Assembly: GCA_963695175.1 (NCBI GenBank)
Contig: CAVOGG010000003.1
Location: forward strand, 124,001 to 188,000
Reading direction: 5' to 3'
Length of the DNA: 64,000 nucleotides
Origin: Fodinibacter sp963695175
GTDB lineage: Bacteria; Actinomycetota; Actinomycetes; Actinomycetales; Dermatophilaceae
The notes beneath the pieces were generated by a model, which was not told where the DNA came from, ran no database searches, and saw only the letters and a program-made list of their open reading frames with translations. Of the stretch, positions 1-11,335 are shown piece after piece; positions within the stretch are counted from its first letter, which is position 1; each line of letters starts with the position of its first letter. The position numbers and the translations under genes were made by a program.

Positions 1-1
1 C

Positions 2-334
2 GAGGTGCCGGTGGAGCTCTTCGCGCCGCTCGTGTCACCCGAGCTGCTCGCCCGACCCGAGATGACCGCGTACCTCGGCCGCTCCGACGGCGAGCCCTGT
101 ACGACCGGCCTGGGCGCCGTGACCCGCGGTCACGTGGGCGTCTACGACATCGCGACCCCACCGGCGCACCGCAATCGCGGCTTTGGGCACGCCGTCACTG
201 CGCGCGTCGTGGCCGACGGGGTGCGCGCGGGCGCCCACACGGCCTACCTGCAGGCCAGCTCGATGGGGTTCGGCGTGTACCAGCGGATGGGCTTTCGCAC
301 CGTCGAGACCTGGGCCTGCTACTACCCCGGCTGA
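2..334 (+). CDS. GNAT family N-acetyltransferase, 5'-truncated by the window edge
   Basis: C-terminal part of a GCN5-related N-acetyltransferase, a family that moves an acetyl group from acetyl-CoA to an amine; the substrate cannot be told. About 110 residues are visible. The acetyl-CoA loop appears as HRNRGFGHA (pattern R/Q-x-x-G-x-G/A), followed by the helix that normally packs on it, and the family's closing strand motif GVYQRMGFRTV lies near the C-terminus. The frame is open to the left edge, so the true start lies outside; the internal GTG at 5 is probably not the start. It converges on the MBL hydrolase gene with a 22-base gap. Confidence 0.75.
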   Translation, partial: EVPVELFAPLVSPELLARPEMTAYLGRSDGEPCTTGLGAVTRGHVGVYDIATPPAHRNRGFGHAVTARVVADGVRAGAHTAYLQASSMGFGVYQRMGFRTVETWACYYPG

Positions 335-356
335 CCTGCGGTCGAGCTCGCCGGCG

Positions 357-1028
357 TCACCAGCCGCGCTCGCGCCACTCCTCGAGGTGCGGGCGCTCGG
401 CCCCGATCGTGGAGTCGTCACCGTGGCCCGGGTAGAACCAGGTCTGGTCGTCGTGGGTCGCGAAGACCCGCTCGACGACGTCCGCGTAGAGCGACTCGAA
501 GCTCTGACCGGGGTTCTTGGTGTTGCCCACGCCGCCGGGGAACAGCGAGTCGCCGGTGAACAGGTGGGTGCCACCGTCCGGGTCGGCCCACGACAGCGCC
601 ACCGACCCGGGGGTGTGGCCGCGCAGGTGGATGACGTCGAGCGTGAGCTCGCCGACGGTCACGACGTCGCCCTGCGCCAGCCGCACGTCGGGCGCGACCG
701 GCAGCGCGTCGGCGTCGTCGGCCCCCGCGTACGTCGTGGCGCCGGTGCTGCGGGCCACCTCCTCGAGCGCCCGTACGTGGTCCCAGTGCTGGTGCGTGGT
801 GACGAGGTGGTCGAGCCGCCCGGTGCCCTCACGCACGAGCAGCAGGCACCGGTGCGGGTCGTCGGCGGCATCGATGAGCAGCTGCTCGCCGGTGGCCGCG
901 CAGGTCACCAGGTAGACGTTGTTGTGCATCTCGCTCACCGACATCTTGCGGATGGTCGCGCGCTCGAGCCGCCGGATGTCGGTCGGCCCTCCGGGGATCA
1001 CGTGTCCGGTGTAGGTCATCGTCGTCAC
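357..1028 (-). CDS. MBL-fold metallo-hydrolase
   Basis: Metallo-beta-lactamase-fold hydrolase of 223 residues, glyoxalase II-like in size. The zinc-binding motif THQHWDH (HxHxDH) is followed by the second ligand region LRGHTPGS, an LFTGDSLF segment (metal-bridging Asp) and a C-terminal PGHGDDS histidine. The GTG at 1028 overlaps the stop of the upstream mycothiol-dependent gene (GTGA), which suggests translational coupling. The ATG at 1019 has better spacing from the GAAGGA box and is an equally good start. Pairing with a mycothiol-dependent enzyme suggests a mycothiol thioester or adduct hydrolase, but this is inference; the substrate is not shown by the sequence. Confidence 0.85.
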   Translation of the reverse strand: MTTMTYTGHVIPGGPTDIRRLERATIRKMSVSEMHNNVYLVTCAATGEQLLIDAADDPHRCLLLVREGTGRLDHLVTTHQHWDHVRALEEVARSTGATTYAGADDADALPVAPDVRLAQGDVVTVGELTLDVIHLRGHTPGSVALSWADPDGGTHLFTGDSLFPGGVGNTKNPGQSFESLYADVVERVFATHDDQTWFYPGHGDDSTIGAERPHLEEWRERGW

Positions 1029-1720
1029 CGTCCTTCGGGGAGTCGGGGGAGAGGGTCGCCGGCGACGCCCGCCGTGAGCCCGCGGCCGAGCCAGCCGAGG
1101 AGCGCGCCCCGGTCACCGGAGACGGATGCCGTGCCCGCGCCGACCGTCCACTCGTCGCCGTCCGGGGTGCGCAGGGTGACGTCTGGAGGAGGGTCGCAGG
1201 CCCGCAGCCGGCGCACCTCCTCGGCGAGGAGCACCCGCTGCAGCTCGGGGTCGACGTCACCGAAGCCGAAGCCGGCCGCCAGGTCGACGTGGTGGAAGAC
1301 CACCTCCCGCAGGCGCATGAACGGGATGTTCTTCCCCTTGACCACGAACAGCCCCGGCGTGCGCTCCAGGCGCAGCTCGGCCTGGTCCGGGCCGAGGCGG
1401 GGGAGCTGCTCGGCGAGTGCCGCGGCGGTGCGCTCGACGTCGGCGACCAGCTCGGGGCCGGAGCGGTCGGCCCCCGCCTCGATGTCGGCGTCCCGGGCCT
1501 GCGGGCCGGTGTACATCGTCTCGCCGGTGCCGTCGACGGCCGAGCGGACCAGGGCCGACAGGCCGTCGGCGTTGCGGGCCAGGTGGGTCAGCACGTGGCC
1601 GCGGGTCCAGCCCTCGCACAGCGAGGGGGCCTGCACGTCGTCGAGCGCCTGGGCGGTGCGCAGCAGGGCGGTGGTCTGCTCGCCGACCGCGTCGAGGACG
1701 TCGGGAGAAGTCGGGTCCAT
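1025..1720 (-). CDS. Maleylpyruvate isomerase family mycothiol-dependent enzyme (DinB-like fold)
   Basis: About 231 residues, typical for actinobacterial proteins with the mycothiol-dependent maleylpyruvate isomerase N-terminal domain. Seen: the N-terminal helix ending in LCEGWTRGHVLTHLARN, whose His is a metal ligand in this fold, and the later REVVFHHVDLAAG segment carrying the other His ligands. These enzymes use mycothiol, the actinobacterial thiol, as cofactor or substrate; the actual reaction of this member is unknown. ATG start at 1720. It is first of a two-gene unit with the MBL hydrolase, divergent from uvrA with about 66 bases between the starts. Confidence 0.8.
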   Translation of the reverse strand: MDPTSPDVLDAVGEQTTALLRTAQALDDVQAPSLCEGWTRGHVLTHLARNADGLSALVRSAVDGTGETMYTGPQARDADIEAGADRSGPELVADVERTAAALAEQLPRLGPDQAELRLERTPGLFVVKGKNIPFMRLREVVFHHVDLAAGFGFGDVDPELQRVLLAEEVRRLRACDPPPDVTLRTPDGDEWTVGAGTASVSGDRGALLGWLGRGLTAGVAGDPLPRLPEGR

Positions 1721-1773
1721 GCCCAGACGCTACTCGGACGTCCATGGATGAGGGTGTTGTCGGTGGGCCCACC

Positions 1774-1779
1774 TAGCAT
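1774..1779 (+). promoter_or_regulatory. -10 hexamer TAGCAT for a leaderless uvrA transcript
   Basis: TAGCAT ends 7 bases before the uvrA GTG (1787), the spacing of leaderless actinobacterial promoters. No Shine-Dalgarno sequence precedes the GTG. No good -35 hexamer is seen at 16-18 bases, and I see no LexA-type SOS box (GAAC-N4-GTTC) in the 66-base divergent region. Confidence 0.45.
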
Positions 1780-1786
1780 TGCGGGC

Positions 1787-4814
<3,028 letters not shown>

Positions 4815-4818
4815 CCGA

Positions 4819-4913
4819 AACAACTTTCCCGCCCGGTGCGGGGAAGCTCACCTGCGCACCGGAACAGTTCCGGTGCGCAGGTGAAGGTTCCGGGATCGGG
4901 CGAAAAAGTTGTT
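4819..4913. terminator. Nested palindrome between convergent uvrA and livF (bidirectional terminator candidate)
   Basis: The inner element is a perfect 18-base inverted repeat, 4848-4865 against 4867-4884, with a single-base loop at 4866. Around it lie 17-base arms 4819-4835 and 4897-4913 that pair with only two mismatches. It sits between two convergent stop codons, so it can form a hairpin in RNA from either strand. A U-rich run does not directly follow, as is usual for GC-rich actinobacterial terminators. Termination is inferred from position and structure. Confidence 0.7.
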
Positions 4914-4947
4914 CTCAGTCCGCCCAGGCTGCGCGTGGGACCCGGCC

Positions 4948-5661
4948 TCAGTCCTCGCCGAGGTAGGCCTTGCGGACGTCGTCGCTGGCGAGCAGCTCCT
5001 GGCCGGTGCCGGTGAGCACGATGTTGCCGACCTCGAGCACGTAGCCCTTGGTGGCCCGCTTGAGGGCGGCCTGGGCGTTCTGCTCCACGAGCAGGATCGT
5101 GGTGCCCTGCTGCTGCAGCGTCGTCACCGTGCTCATGATCTTCTTCATCATCAGCGGGGACAGGCCCATCGACGGCTCGTCGAGCATCAGCAGCTTGGGT
5201 CGGCTCATCATCGCCCGGCCCATCGCCAGCATCTGCTGCTCGCCACCGGAGAAGGTGCCGGCCGGCTGGGCGCGGCGCTCCTCGAGGATCGGGAACAGCG
5301 CGAACGCCGCGTCGAGGTCGGCGTTGATGCCCTTGTCCTTGCGGGCGAACGCCCCCAGCAGCAGGTTCTCCTCGACGCTGAGCCGCGGGAAGATCCGCCG
5401 CCCCTCCGGGGAGTGCGCCAGGCCGAGCTGGACGATGTCGTGGGCCTCGACCGTGGTGAGGTCCTTGCCCTGGAAGGTGATCGAGCCGGCCACCGGGCGC
5501 AGCAGACCCGAGATGGTGCGCAGGGTGGTCGTCTTGCCGGCACCGTTGGTGCCGATCAGGGTGACGACCTCGCCCTCGTTGACGTCGAACGTGATGCCCT
5601 TGACGGCCTTGATCTTGCCGTAGGACACCTCGAGGTCCTTGACCTCCAGCATGGCGCTCAC
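4948..5661 (-). CDS. livF: Branched-chain amino acid ABC transporter ATPase LivF
   Basis: Second cytoplasmic ATPase of a LIV-type high-affinity importer. Seen: Walker A GTNGAGKTT, Q-loop, signature FSGGEQQM, Walker B LLMLDEPSMGLS and the switch His in ILLVEQNAQAAL; 237 residues, normal for the family. The GTG at 5661 overlaps the livG stop (GTGA) and has a GAGGAGGAG box 5 bases upstream; ATG 5652 is a possible internal alternative. It is the last gene of the livJHMGF set, ending before the long palindrome. Substrate specificity (Leu/Ile/Val or another amide or amino acid) cannot be told from the ATPase. Confidence 0.92.
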   Translation of the reverse strand: MSAMLEVKDLEVSYGKIKAVKGITFDVNEGEVVTLIGTNGAGKTTTLRTISGLLRPVAGSITFQGKDLTTVEAHDIVQLGLAHSPEGRRIFPRLSVEENLLLGAFARKDKGINADLDAAFALFPILEERRAQPAGTFSGGEQQMLAMGRAMMSRPKLLMLDEPSMGLSPLMMKKIMSTVTTLQQQGTTILLVEQNAQAALKRATKGYVLEVGNIVLTGTGQELLASDDVRKAYLGED

Positions 5662-6479
5662 GCGCTCTCCTCCTCCTCGTCGTCGCCGCCGATGTAGGCC
5701 TCGATCACCCGGTGGTCGGACTGCACCTCGCCGGGGGTGCCCTCGACGAGGAGCTGGCCGCGCACCAGGCAGAGCACCCGGTCGCACAGGTTGAAGATGA
5801 ACCGCATGTCGTGCTCGATGACGACCACGGCGAGTCCGCTGTCCCTGATCTTGAAGATCAGGTGCATCGTCTCCTCGGTCTCCTTCGGGTTCATGCCCGC
5901 GGTGGGCTCGTCGAGGAGGAGGATCTGCGGGTCCGTGGCGAGGGCGCGCGCGATCTCGAGCCGACGCTGGTCTCCGTAGGGCATGTTGCGCGCGAGCAGC
6001 TCGGTCGACCTGCCCAGCCCGACGTAGTCGAGCAGCTCCTGGGCCCGCTCGCGCGTTGCGGCCTCCTCGCGCCTGAACTTCGGCCCGCGCAGGATCGACG
6101 TGATCGCCATCGAGGAGGTGCGGCAGTAGCGGCCCACCATGACGTTCTCGAGCGCGGTCATGTTCGCGAAGAGCCGGATGTTCTGGAAGGTGCGGGCCAT
6201 GCCGGCCCGCACCACCGCGAGCGGCTTCGGGGGGAGGGTGTCGCCGTTGAGCGTGACCCGTCCCTCGGTCGGGATGTACATGCCGGTGAGGCAGTTGAAG
6301 AAGGTCGTCTTGCCGGCACCGTTCGGCCCGATCAGCCCGACGATCTCGCCCTCGTGCACCTTCATGCTCACGTCGTCGACCGCGGTGAGGCCGCCGAACC
6401 GCATCGTCACGCCGGTGGCCTCGAGGATCAGCTGGTGGGACTCGGCCGGCGCCGCGTCCTTGGTCTCGGTGACGGTCAT
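5658..6479 (-). CDS. livG: Branched-chain amino acid ABC transporter ATPase LivG
   Basis: First ATPase of the LIV-type importer, 273 residues. Seen: Walker A GPNGAGKTT, the LivG-type signature region MPYGDQRRLEIARAL, Walker B LLLDEPTAGMNP and switch His in VVVIEHDM. LivG proteins carry an insertion after the Q-loop, matched here by the segment around MVGRYCRTSSMAI. ATG at 6479 overlaps the livM stop by 4 bases, so livM, livG and livF are probably translated as a coupled set. Confidence 0.93.
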   Translation of the reverse strand: MTVTETKDAAPAESHQLILEATGVTMRFGGLTAVDDVSMKVHEGEIVGLIGPNGAGKTTFFNCLTGMYIPTEGRVTLNGDTLPPKPLAVVRAGMARTFQNIRLFANMTALENVMVGRYCRTSSMAITSILRGPKFRREEAATRERAQELLDYVGLGRSTELLARNMPYGDQRRLEIARALATDPQILLLDEPTAGMNPKETEETMHLIFKIRDSGLAVVVIEHDMRFIFNLCDRVLCLVRGQLLVEGTPGEVQSDHRVIEAYIGGDDEEEESA

Positions 6480-8151
6480 TTCGCCTCCTGGAGGTGCTCG
6501 GCTTGGACGAGCTCGACGAGCTCGGTGTCCTCTTCGTGGAACTCCAGCTGGCGGCGCTTGTTCGGCACCAGACCCTCGGGACGGAAGCGCATCATCACGA
6601 CGAGCAGCAGGCCGAAGATGAGCAGCCGGTACTCGTTGACCTCGCGCAGCTTCTCGGGGAGCAGCTTGAGGATCGTCGCTCCGACGAGCACACCCATCAC
6701 GGTGCCCATACCGCCGAGGACGACCGCCGCGAGCAGGAACGCGGACTCGAGGAAGACGTACTGGTCGGGGCTCACCGAGGTGTCCTGGTGAGCCTTGATC
6801 GTGCCCGCGAGGCCGGCGAGGAAGGCACCCACCGCGAAGGCGAGCAGCTTCAGGCCGAAGACGTTGACGCCCATGGCCTCGGCCGCCCGCTCGTCCTCAC
6901 GGATGGCGACCCAGCCGCGCCCGATCCGGCTGTCGTTGAGCCGGGTGAACACCAGGATGACGAACATCAGCAGCAGGAGCAGCAGGAAGTAGTAGTTGCT
7001 GAACCGGCCGAGCGGGATGCCGGCGAGGGTGTGCTCCACGCCGAAGTCGAACCCGAAGAAGTTCAGGTCGGGGATCGCTGGGATGCCGTTCGGCCCGTTC
7101 GTCAGGTCGGGACCGTTGTTGCCGTCGAGGTTGAACATCGCCAGGCGGAAGATCTCACCGAAGCCGAGCGTGACGATGGCGAGGTAGTCGCCGGAGACGC
7201 GCAGCGTGGGGGTTCCGATGATCAGGCCGAAGGTGGCCGCAGTGGCGGCGCCCACCAGCATGACGACGACGAACGGCGGGTGCCAGCCGACGGTGGAGAA
7301 GGCCGAGCTCGAGAGCATCGCGCCGACGTAGGCACCGGTGCCGAGGAAGGCGACGTACCCCAGGTCGAGCAGGCCGGCGAGGCCGACGACGATGTTCAGG
7401 CCGAGGGCGGTGGCCGCGAAGATCAGGATCTGGGTCGCGATCGACATGTTGGCGTCGGAGCCGTTCTGGGTGAACGGGAACAGGAACGCCACGAGGAACG
7501 CCGCCAGCAGCAGCGGTCGCCGGTTGTTCGCGGCGACGAACCCGAGGTAGCCGCCGAAGCCGGTGCCCAGCAGACCGCCGACCATGCCGATGATGGCCAC
7601 CAGGAAGGAGGCGAAGATGACGCCGTCCTGGATGTTCAGCGTGTAGGCCACGGTGAACAGCAGGGTCGCCATCAGCACGATGATGATGCCGATCTCGAGC
7701 GTGCTGCTCAGGCGTGGCCACTTCATGACGTTGATGTCGACGTCGGGTGAGAGGTGGCCGGCCAGCGTGATGAGCACGGCTCCGACGAGCGCGACCCAGC
7801 CACCCTCGTTGAGGTTGATCAGTCCACTGGTCTTGTAGGCGATCGAGCCGAGCACCCAGACGAGGAACACGATGGCGGTGATGCCCAGGATGCGCAGGCC
7901 ACGAGCCGGGCTCATCCACGGGGGCCGCCGCAGCAGCAGGACGCCGAGGATGACGGCGAGGAGGCCGAACAGCATGGCGTAGAGCTGGATGCCGGCCGGG
8001 TAGAAGCGCACCGAGATGTCGCCGAGGATCCGGTTGTCGAAGGACCAGGACAGCAGCCCGCTGATCAGCATCAGCGCACCGCCGGTGATGGCCAGCCACG
8101 GGGCCCTCGGGCCTTGGGCGACCCGGACCTCGTCCGAGAAACGAAGCTTGC

Positions 8152-8155
<4 letters not shown>
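6476..8155 (-). CDS. livM: Branched-chain amino acid ABC transporter permease LivM, long form
   Basis: Inner-membrane permease pairing with LivH. The last ~330 residues are the BPD_transp_2 permease with the EAA-like loop around RLNDSRIGRGWVAIREDE, which contacts the ATPases. The N-terminal ~220 residues add several further hydrophobic segments, giving 559 residues against about 300-430 in many LivM proteins; I recall such extended LivM in other actinobacteria. The start is ATG 8155, which overlaps the livH stop (ATGA); the open frame extends further upstream but that part is livH antiframe and arginine-rich. C-terminus is acidic (EEDTELVELVQAE). Confidence 0.9.
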
Positions 8156-9102
<947 letters not shown>

Positions 9103-9229
9103 GACCTCCTAGTTGACGGTGTTAAGGCTGGGGGGAGCGTAGCGGCTGCGTGGCGCGGTGTCCCGCACCACACGGCAGCGGCGGTGCGGGGCTGGTGGAA
9201 CCGCTAGGGGCGCGGCCACCAGATGCGAA

Positions 9230-9262
9230 CGGCGGGGGTGGTCCGGTGGACCACCCCCGCCG
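9230..9262 (-). terminator. Hairpin after livJ (full or partial terminator)
   Basis: A perfect 15-base-pair stem, 9230-9244 with 9248-9262, and a 3-base loop, lying 26 bases after the livJ stop and before livH. No U-tract follows. A stem here could end most livJ transcripts or protect the livJ mRNA, giving excess binding protein over membrane subunits, as is common in ABC importers. Function is inferred from structure and position. Confidence 0.75.
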
Positions 9263-9288
9263 CTACACGGGTGCTACGTGACCGAGGG

Positions 9289-10521
9289 TCAGTTGGACTC
9301 GAAGGCCGCCGTGTTCAGGGGCTCCCACTTGCCGCCCTTGACGCCGTAGGTGGTCAGGACCTTGGAGGTCGTGTCACCGTACTGGTCGAAGGCCACCTTG
9401 CCGGTGACGCCGTCGAAGGCGACCTTGGACATCGCGTCGATGGTGGCCTGGCGGGCCGCCTCGGGCGAGTCCGCGCTGGCGAGCGAGACCTTCAGCGCGT
9501 TGATGATGGAGTTCGCCGCGTCGTACGCGTAGGCACCGTAGGCCTCGTAGGGCTCCTGGTAGCCGGCGGCCTTGTAGGCCTCGACGAACGCGGTGGCCGA
9601 CGGGAGGGTGTCGGTGGGGGCGCCGACCGAGGTGGCGAGGTCGCCGTCAGCGGTCGCACCGGCGAGCTTGATGTACTCGCCGGAGAAGATGCCGTCGCCA
9701 CCCATGAGCGGGACGTTCAGGCCGGCGGCCTTCATCTGCTGCGAGAACGGACCGGCCTGCGGGAACTCGCCGCCGTAGTACACGGCCTTCGGGTTCGCGG
9801 GCTTGATCTTGCTGATGACGGCGTCGTACTTGTCGTCGTCAGGGTTGATCGTCTCGGCCGCCACGACCTTGCCGCCGAGCTTCTTGTACTCGTCGGTGAA
9901 GGCGTTGACCAGGCCCTGGCCGTAGGTCTTCTTGTCGTTGACCGTCGCGACCTCCTTGATGCCGGCCTTCTCGAAGAGGTAGCGCGCCGCGAACGGGCCC
10001 TGGATCGAGTCGGTCGTGCAGGTACGGAAGTAGTTCGGGTAGGTGCGCGCCGGGGCGGTCGCGAAGTCGGCGCCCTGGGTGAGCGACGGGTTGGTGTTGG
10101 CCGGCGAGACCATCGTGATCTTCGCCGACGACAGCACGGGCTGCACGCTCTGCGCGACGCTGGAGTTCAGCGTGCCGACGACACCCGCGACGTCCGCGTC
10201 GGACGCGAGCTTGGTGGCGGCGTTCTTGCCGACGTCGGGCTTGGCCTCGTCGTCCTCGGCGGCGAGCTCGAGCGTCCAGCCGGGGATGGTCTTGTTCTCG
10301 TTGGCCTGCTTGATGGCAAGGTCGACCGAGTTCTTGATGCCGAGGCCGAGTGCGGCCAGGTCGCCGGACAGCGGCGCGATGACGCCGAGCTTGACGGTCT
10401 TGTTGGCAGCACCCGAACCGGATGCGTCACTGCCGCTGTCGCCGCGCGTGCCACAACCGGTGAGCGCGAGCGAGGCCACGAGCAGGGAGGTGCCAATGGC
10501 AACCACGGAACGCTGAGGCAC
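9289..10521 (-). CDS. livJ: Branched-chain amino acid ABC transporter substrate-binding lipoprotein
   Basis: Extracytoplasmic binding protein (periplasmic-binding fold type I) that delivers the ligand to LivHM. The N-terminus is a lipoprotein signal: a short basic start, hydrophobic stretch SLLVASLALTGC with lipobox LTGC, then a Ser/Gly/Asp-rich linker. The mature part begins KLGVIAPLSGDLAALG, typical of LivJ, with VVGTLNSSVAQSVQP and the GGDGIFSGEYI region. GTG at 10521 is supported by an AGGAGG box 6 bases upstream and by the signal peptide; an upstream in-frame extension lacks both. About 410 residues. Divergent from the Rieske gene with a 269-base promoter region; a candidate -10 (TACAGT on the minus strand, 10595-10590) is weakly supported. 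Confidence 0.92.
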   Translation of the reverse strand: MPQRSVVAIGTSLLVASLALTGCGTRGDSGSDASGSGAANKTVKLGVIAPLSGDLAALGLGIKNSVDLAIKQANENKTIPGWTLELAAEDDEAKPDVGKNAATKLASDADVAGVVGTLNSSVAQSVQPVLSSAKITMVSPANTNPSLTQGADFATAPARTYPNYFRTCTTDSIQGPFAARYLFEKAGIKEVATVNDKKTYGQGLVNAFTDEYKKLGGKVVAAETINPDDDKYDAVISKIKPANPKAVYYGGEFPQAGPFSQQMKAAGLNVPLMGGDGIFSGEYIKLAGATADGDLATSVGAPTDTLPSATAFVEAYKAAGYQEPYEAYGAYAYDAANSIINALKVSLASADSPEAARQATIDAMSKVAFDGVTGKVAFDQYGDTTSKVLTTYGVKGGKWEPLNTAAFESN

Positions 10522-10790
10522 GTTTCCTCCTGAGTAGTACGAATGGGGTGAGCAGGTGTGCTCGTGCCCGCACCGAGGCGGGCTAGCAGACTGTAACCAC
10601 TGGTTCGGGGGACAACCCAGCATTGACAGCAGAGTGGTGCTGACTTGTTACCTGCGGGGAGCCGGGCCGAGCACGGTCGGTTCGGACGGTCGGCCACTGT
10701 CCGAAGGTCACATAGGTCCAGCACAGGAACGGTGGGGATAATCGTGCGCTCCAGCCCGGACCGCGACCCCCGATGACAGCGAGGACCACG

Positions 10791-11279
10791 ATGAGCACCG
10801 AGCACCCCACCGACAAGTCAGCGCCCGGAACGACCGACCCCGAGGCCTCCGCAACGGCGTGTTCGTGCTGGTCACGCCGCGAGAGCCTGATGGTGGCGGG
10901 GGTCGCGGTGGCCGGCACCGCCGGGCTCACCGCGTGCGGCTCGGGCGCCGGGGACGCCGTCGCCAGCGCCGCGTCCGGGGCAGCCTCGGCGGCGGGCGAC
11001 GCCATCGCCCAGGCCGACATCCCGGTCGGGGGCGGCAAGGTCTTCGACGCCCTCAAGGTCGTGATCACCCAGCCGACCGCCGGCGACTTCAAGGCGTTCT
11101 CCGCCATCTGCACGCACCAGGGGTGCACGGTCAACGGTGTGTCGAGCGACGGCATCACCTGCCCCTGCCACGGCTCGACGTTCGACATCGCGACGGGCGC
11201 GCCCACGAAGGGCCCGGCCACGTCGGCGCTCCCCGCCAAGAGCGTCTCGGTGGGCGCGGACGGCATCACCGTCACCTGA
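10791..11279 (+). CDS. Rieske 2Fe-2S protein with twin-arginine and lipobox signal
   Basis: Small exported Rieske protein, about 162 residues. Seen: RRESLMVAGVAVAG is a Tat-type signal, followed by lipobox LTAC, so the folded iron-sulfur protein is probably exported by Tat and anchored as a lipoprotein. The cluster site is CTHQGC ... CPCHGS (C-x-H-x15-19-C-x2-H pattern with two extra Cys that form the Rieske disulfide). It is too small to be the QcrA subunit of the bc1 complex and resembles stand-alone arsenite-oxidase-small-subunit-like or ubiquinol-type Rieske lipoproteins; its electron partner is unknown. ATG 10791 is favoured over ATG 10773 because GAGG lies 6 bases before it. A GATAAT -10-like hexamer sits at 10737-10742. 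Confidence 0.85.
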   Translation: MSTEHPTDKSAPGTTDPEASATACSCWSRRESLMVAGVAVAGTAGLTACGSGAGDAVASAASGAASAAGDAIAQADIPVGGGKVFDALKVVITQPTAGDFKAFSAICTHQGCTVNGVSSDGITCPCHGSTFDIATGAPTKGPATSALPAKSVSVGADGITVT

Positions 11280-11292
11280 GCCCGGCCCGACC

Positions 11293-11317
11293 CCGCCCGA
11301 CGATCGCTGTCGGGCGG
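11293..11317 (+). terminator. Hairpin after the Rieske gene
   Basis: A 9-base-pair stem (11293-11301 with 11309-11317) with a 7-base loop lies 14 bases after the Rieske stop and before uvrC. It has no U-tract. The likely uvrC -10 hexamer TAGGGT (11324-11329) follows directly, so the hairpin separates the two transcription units. Confidence 0.6.
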
Positions 11318-11335
11318 CGGTCGTAGGGTTGAGGC

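Noticed and set aside
1289..1786. In-frame extension upstream of uvrA (166 residues)
   Set aside because: It overlaps the antisense of the mycothiol-dependent enzyme, has no UvrA similarity and no ribosome-binding site; the GTG at 1787 with a -10 box is the start.
1721..1786. LexA/SOS box for uvrA
   Set aside because: No GAAC-N4-GTTC or related dyad is present in the divergent region.
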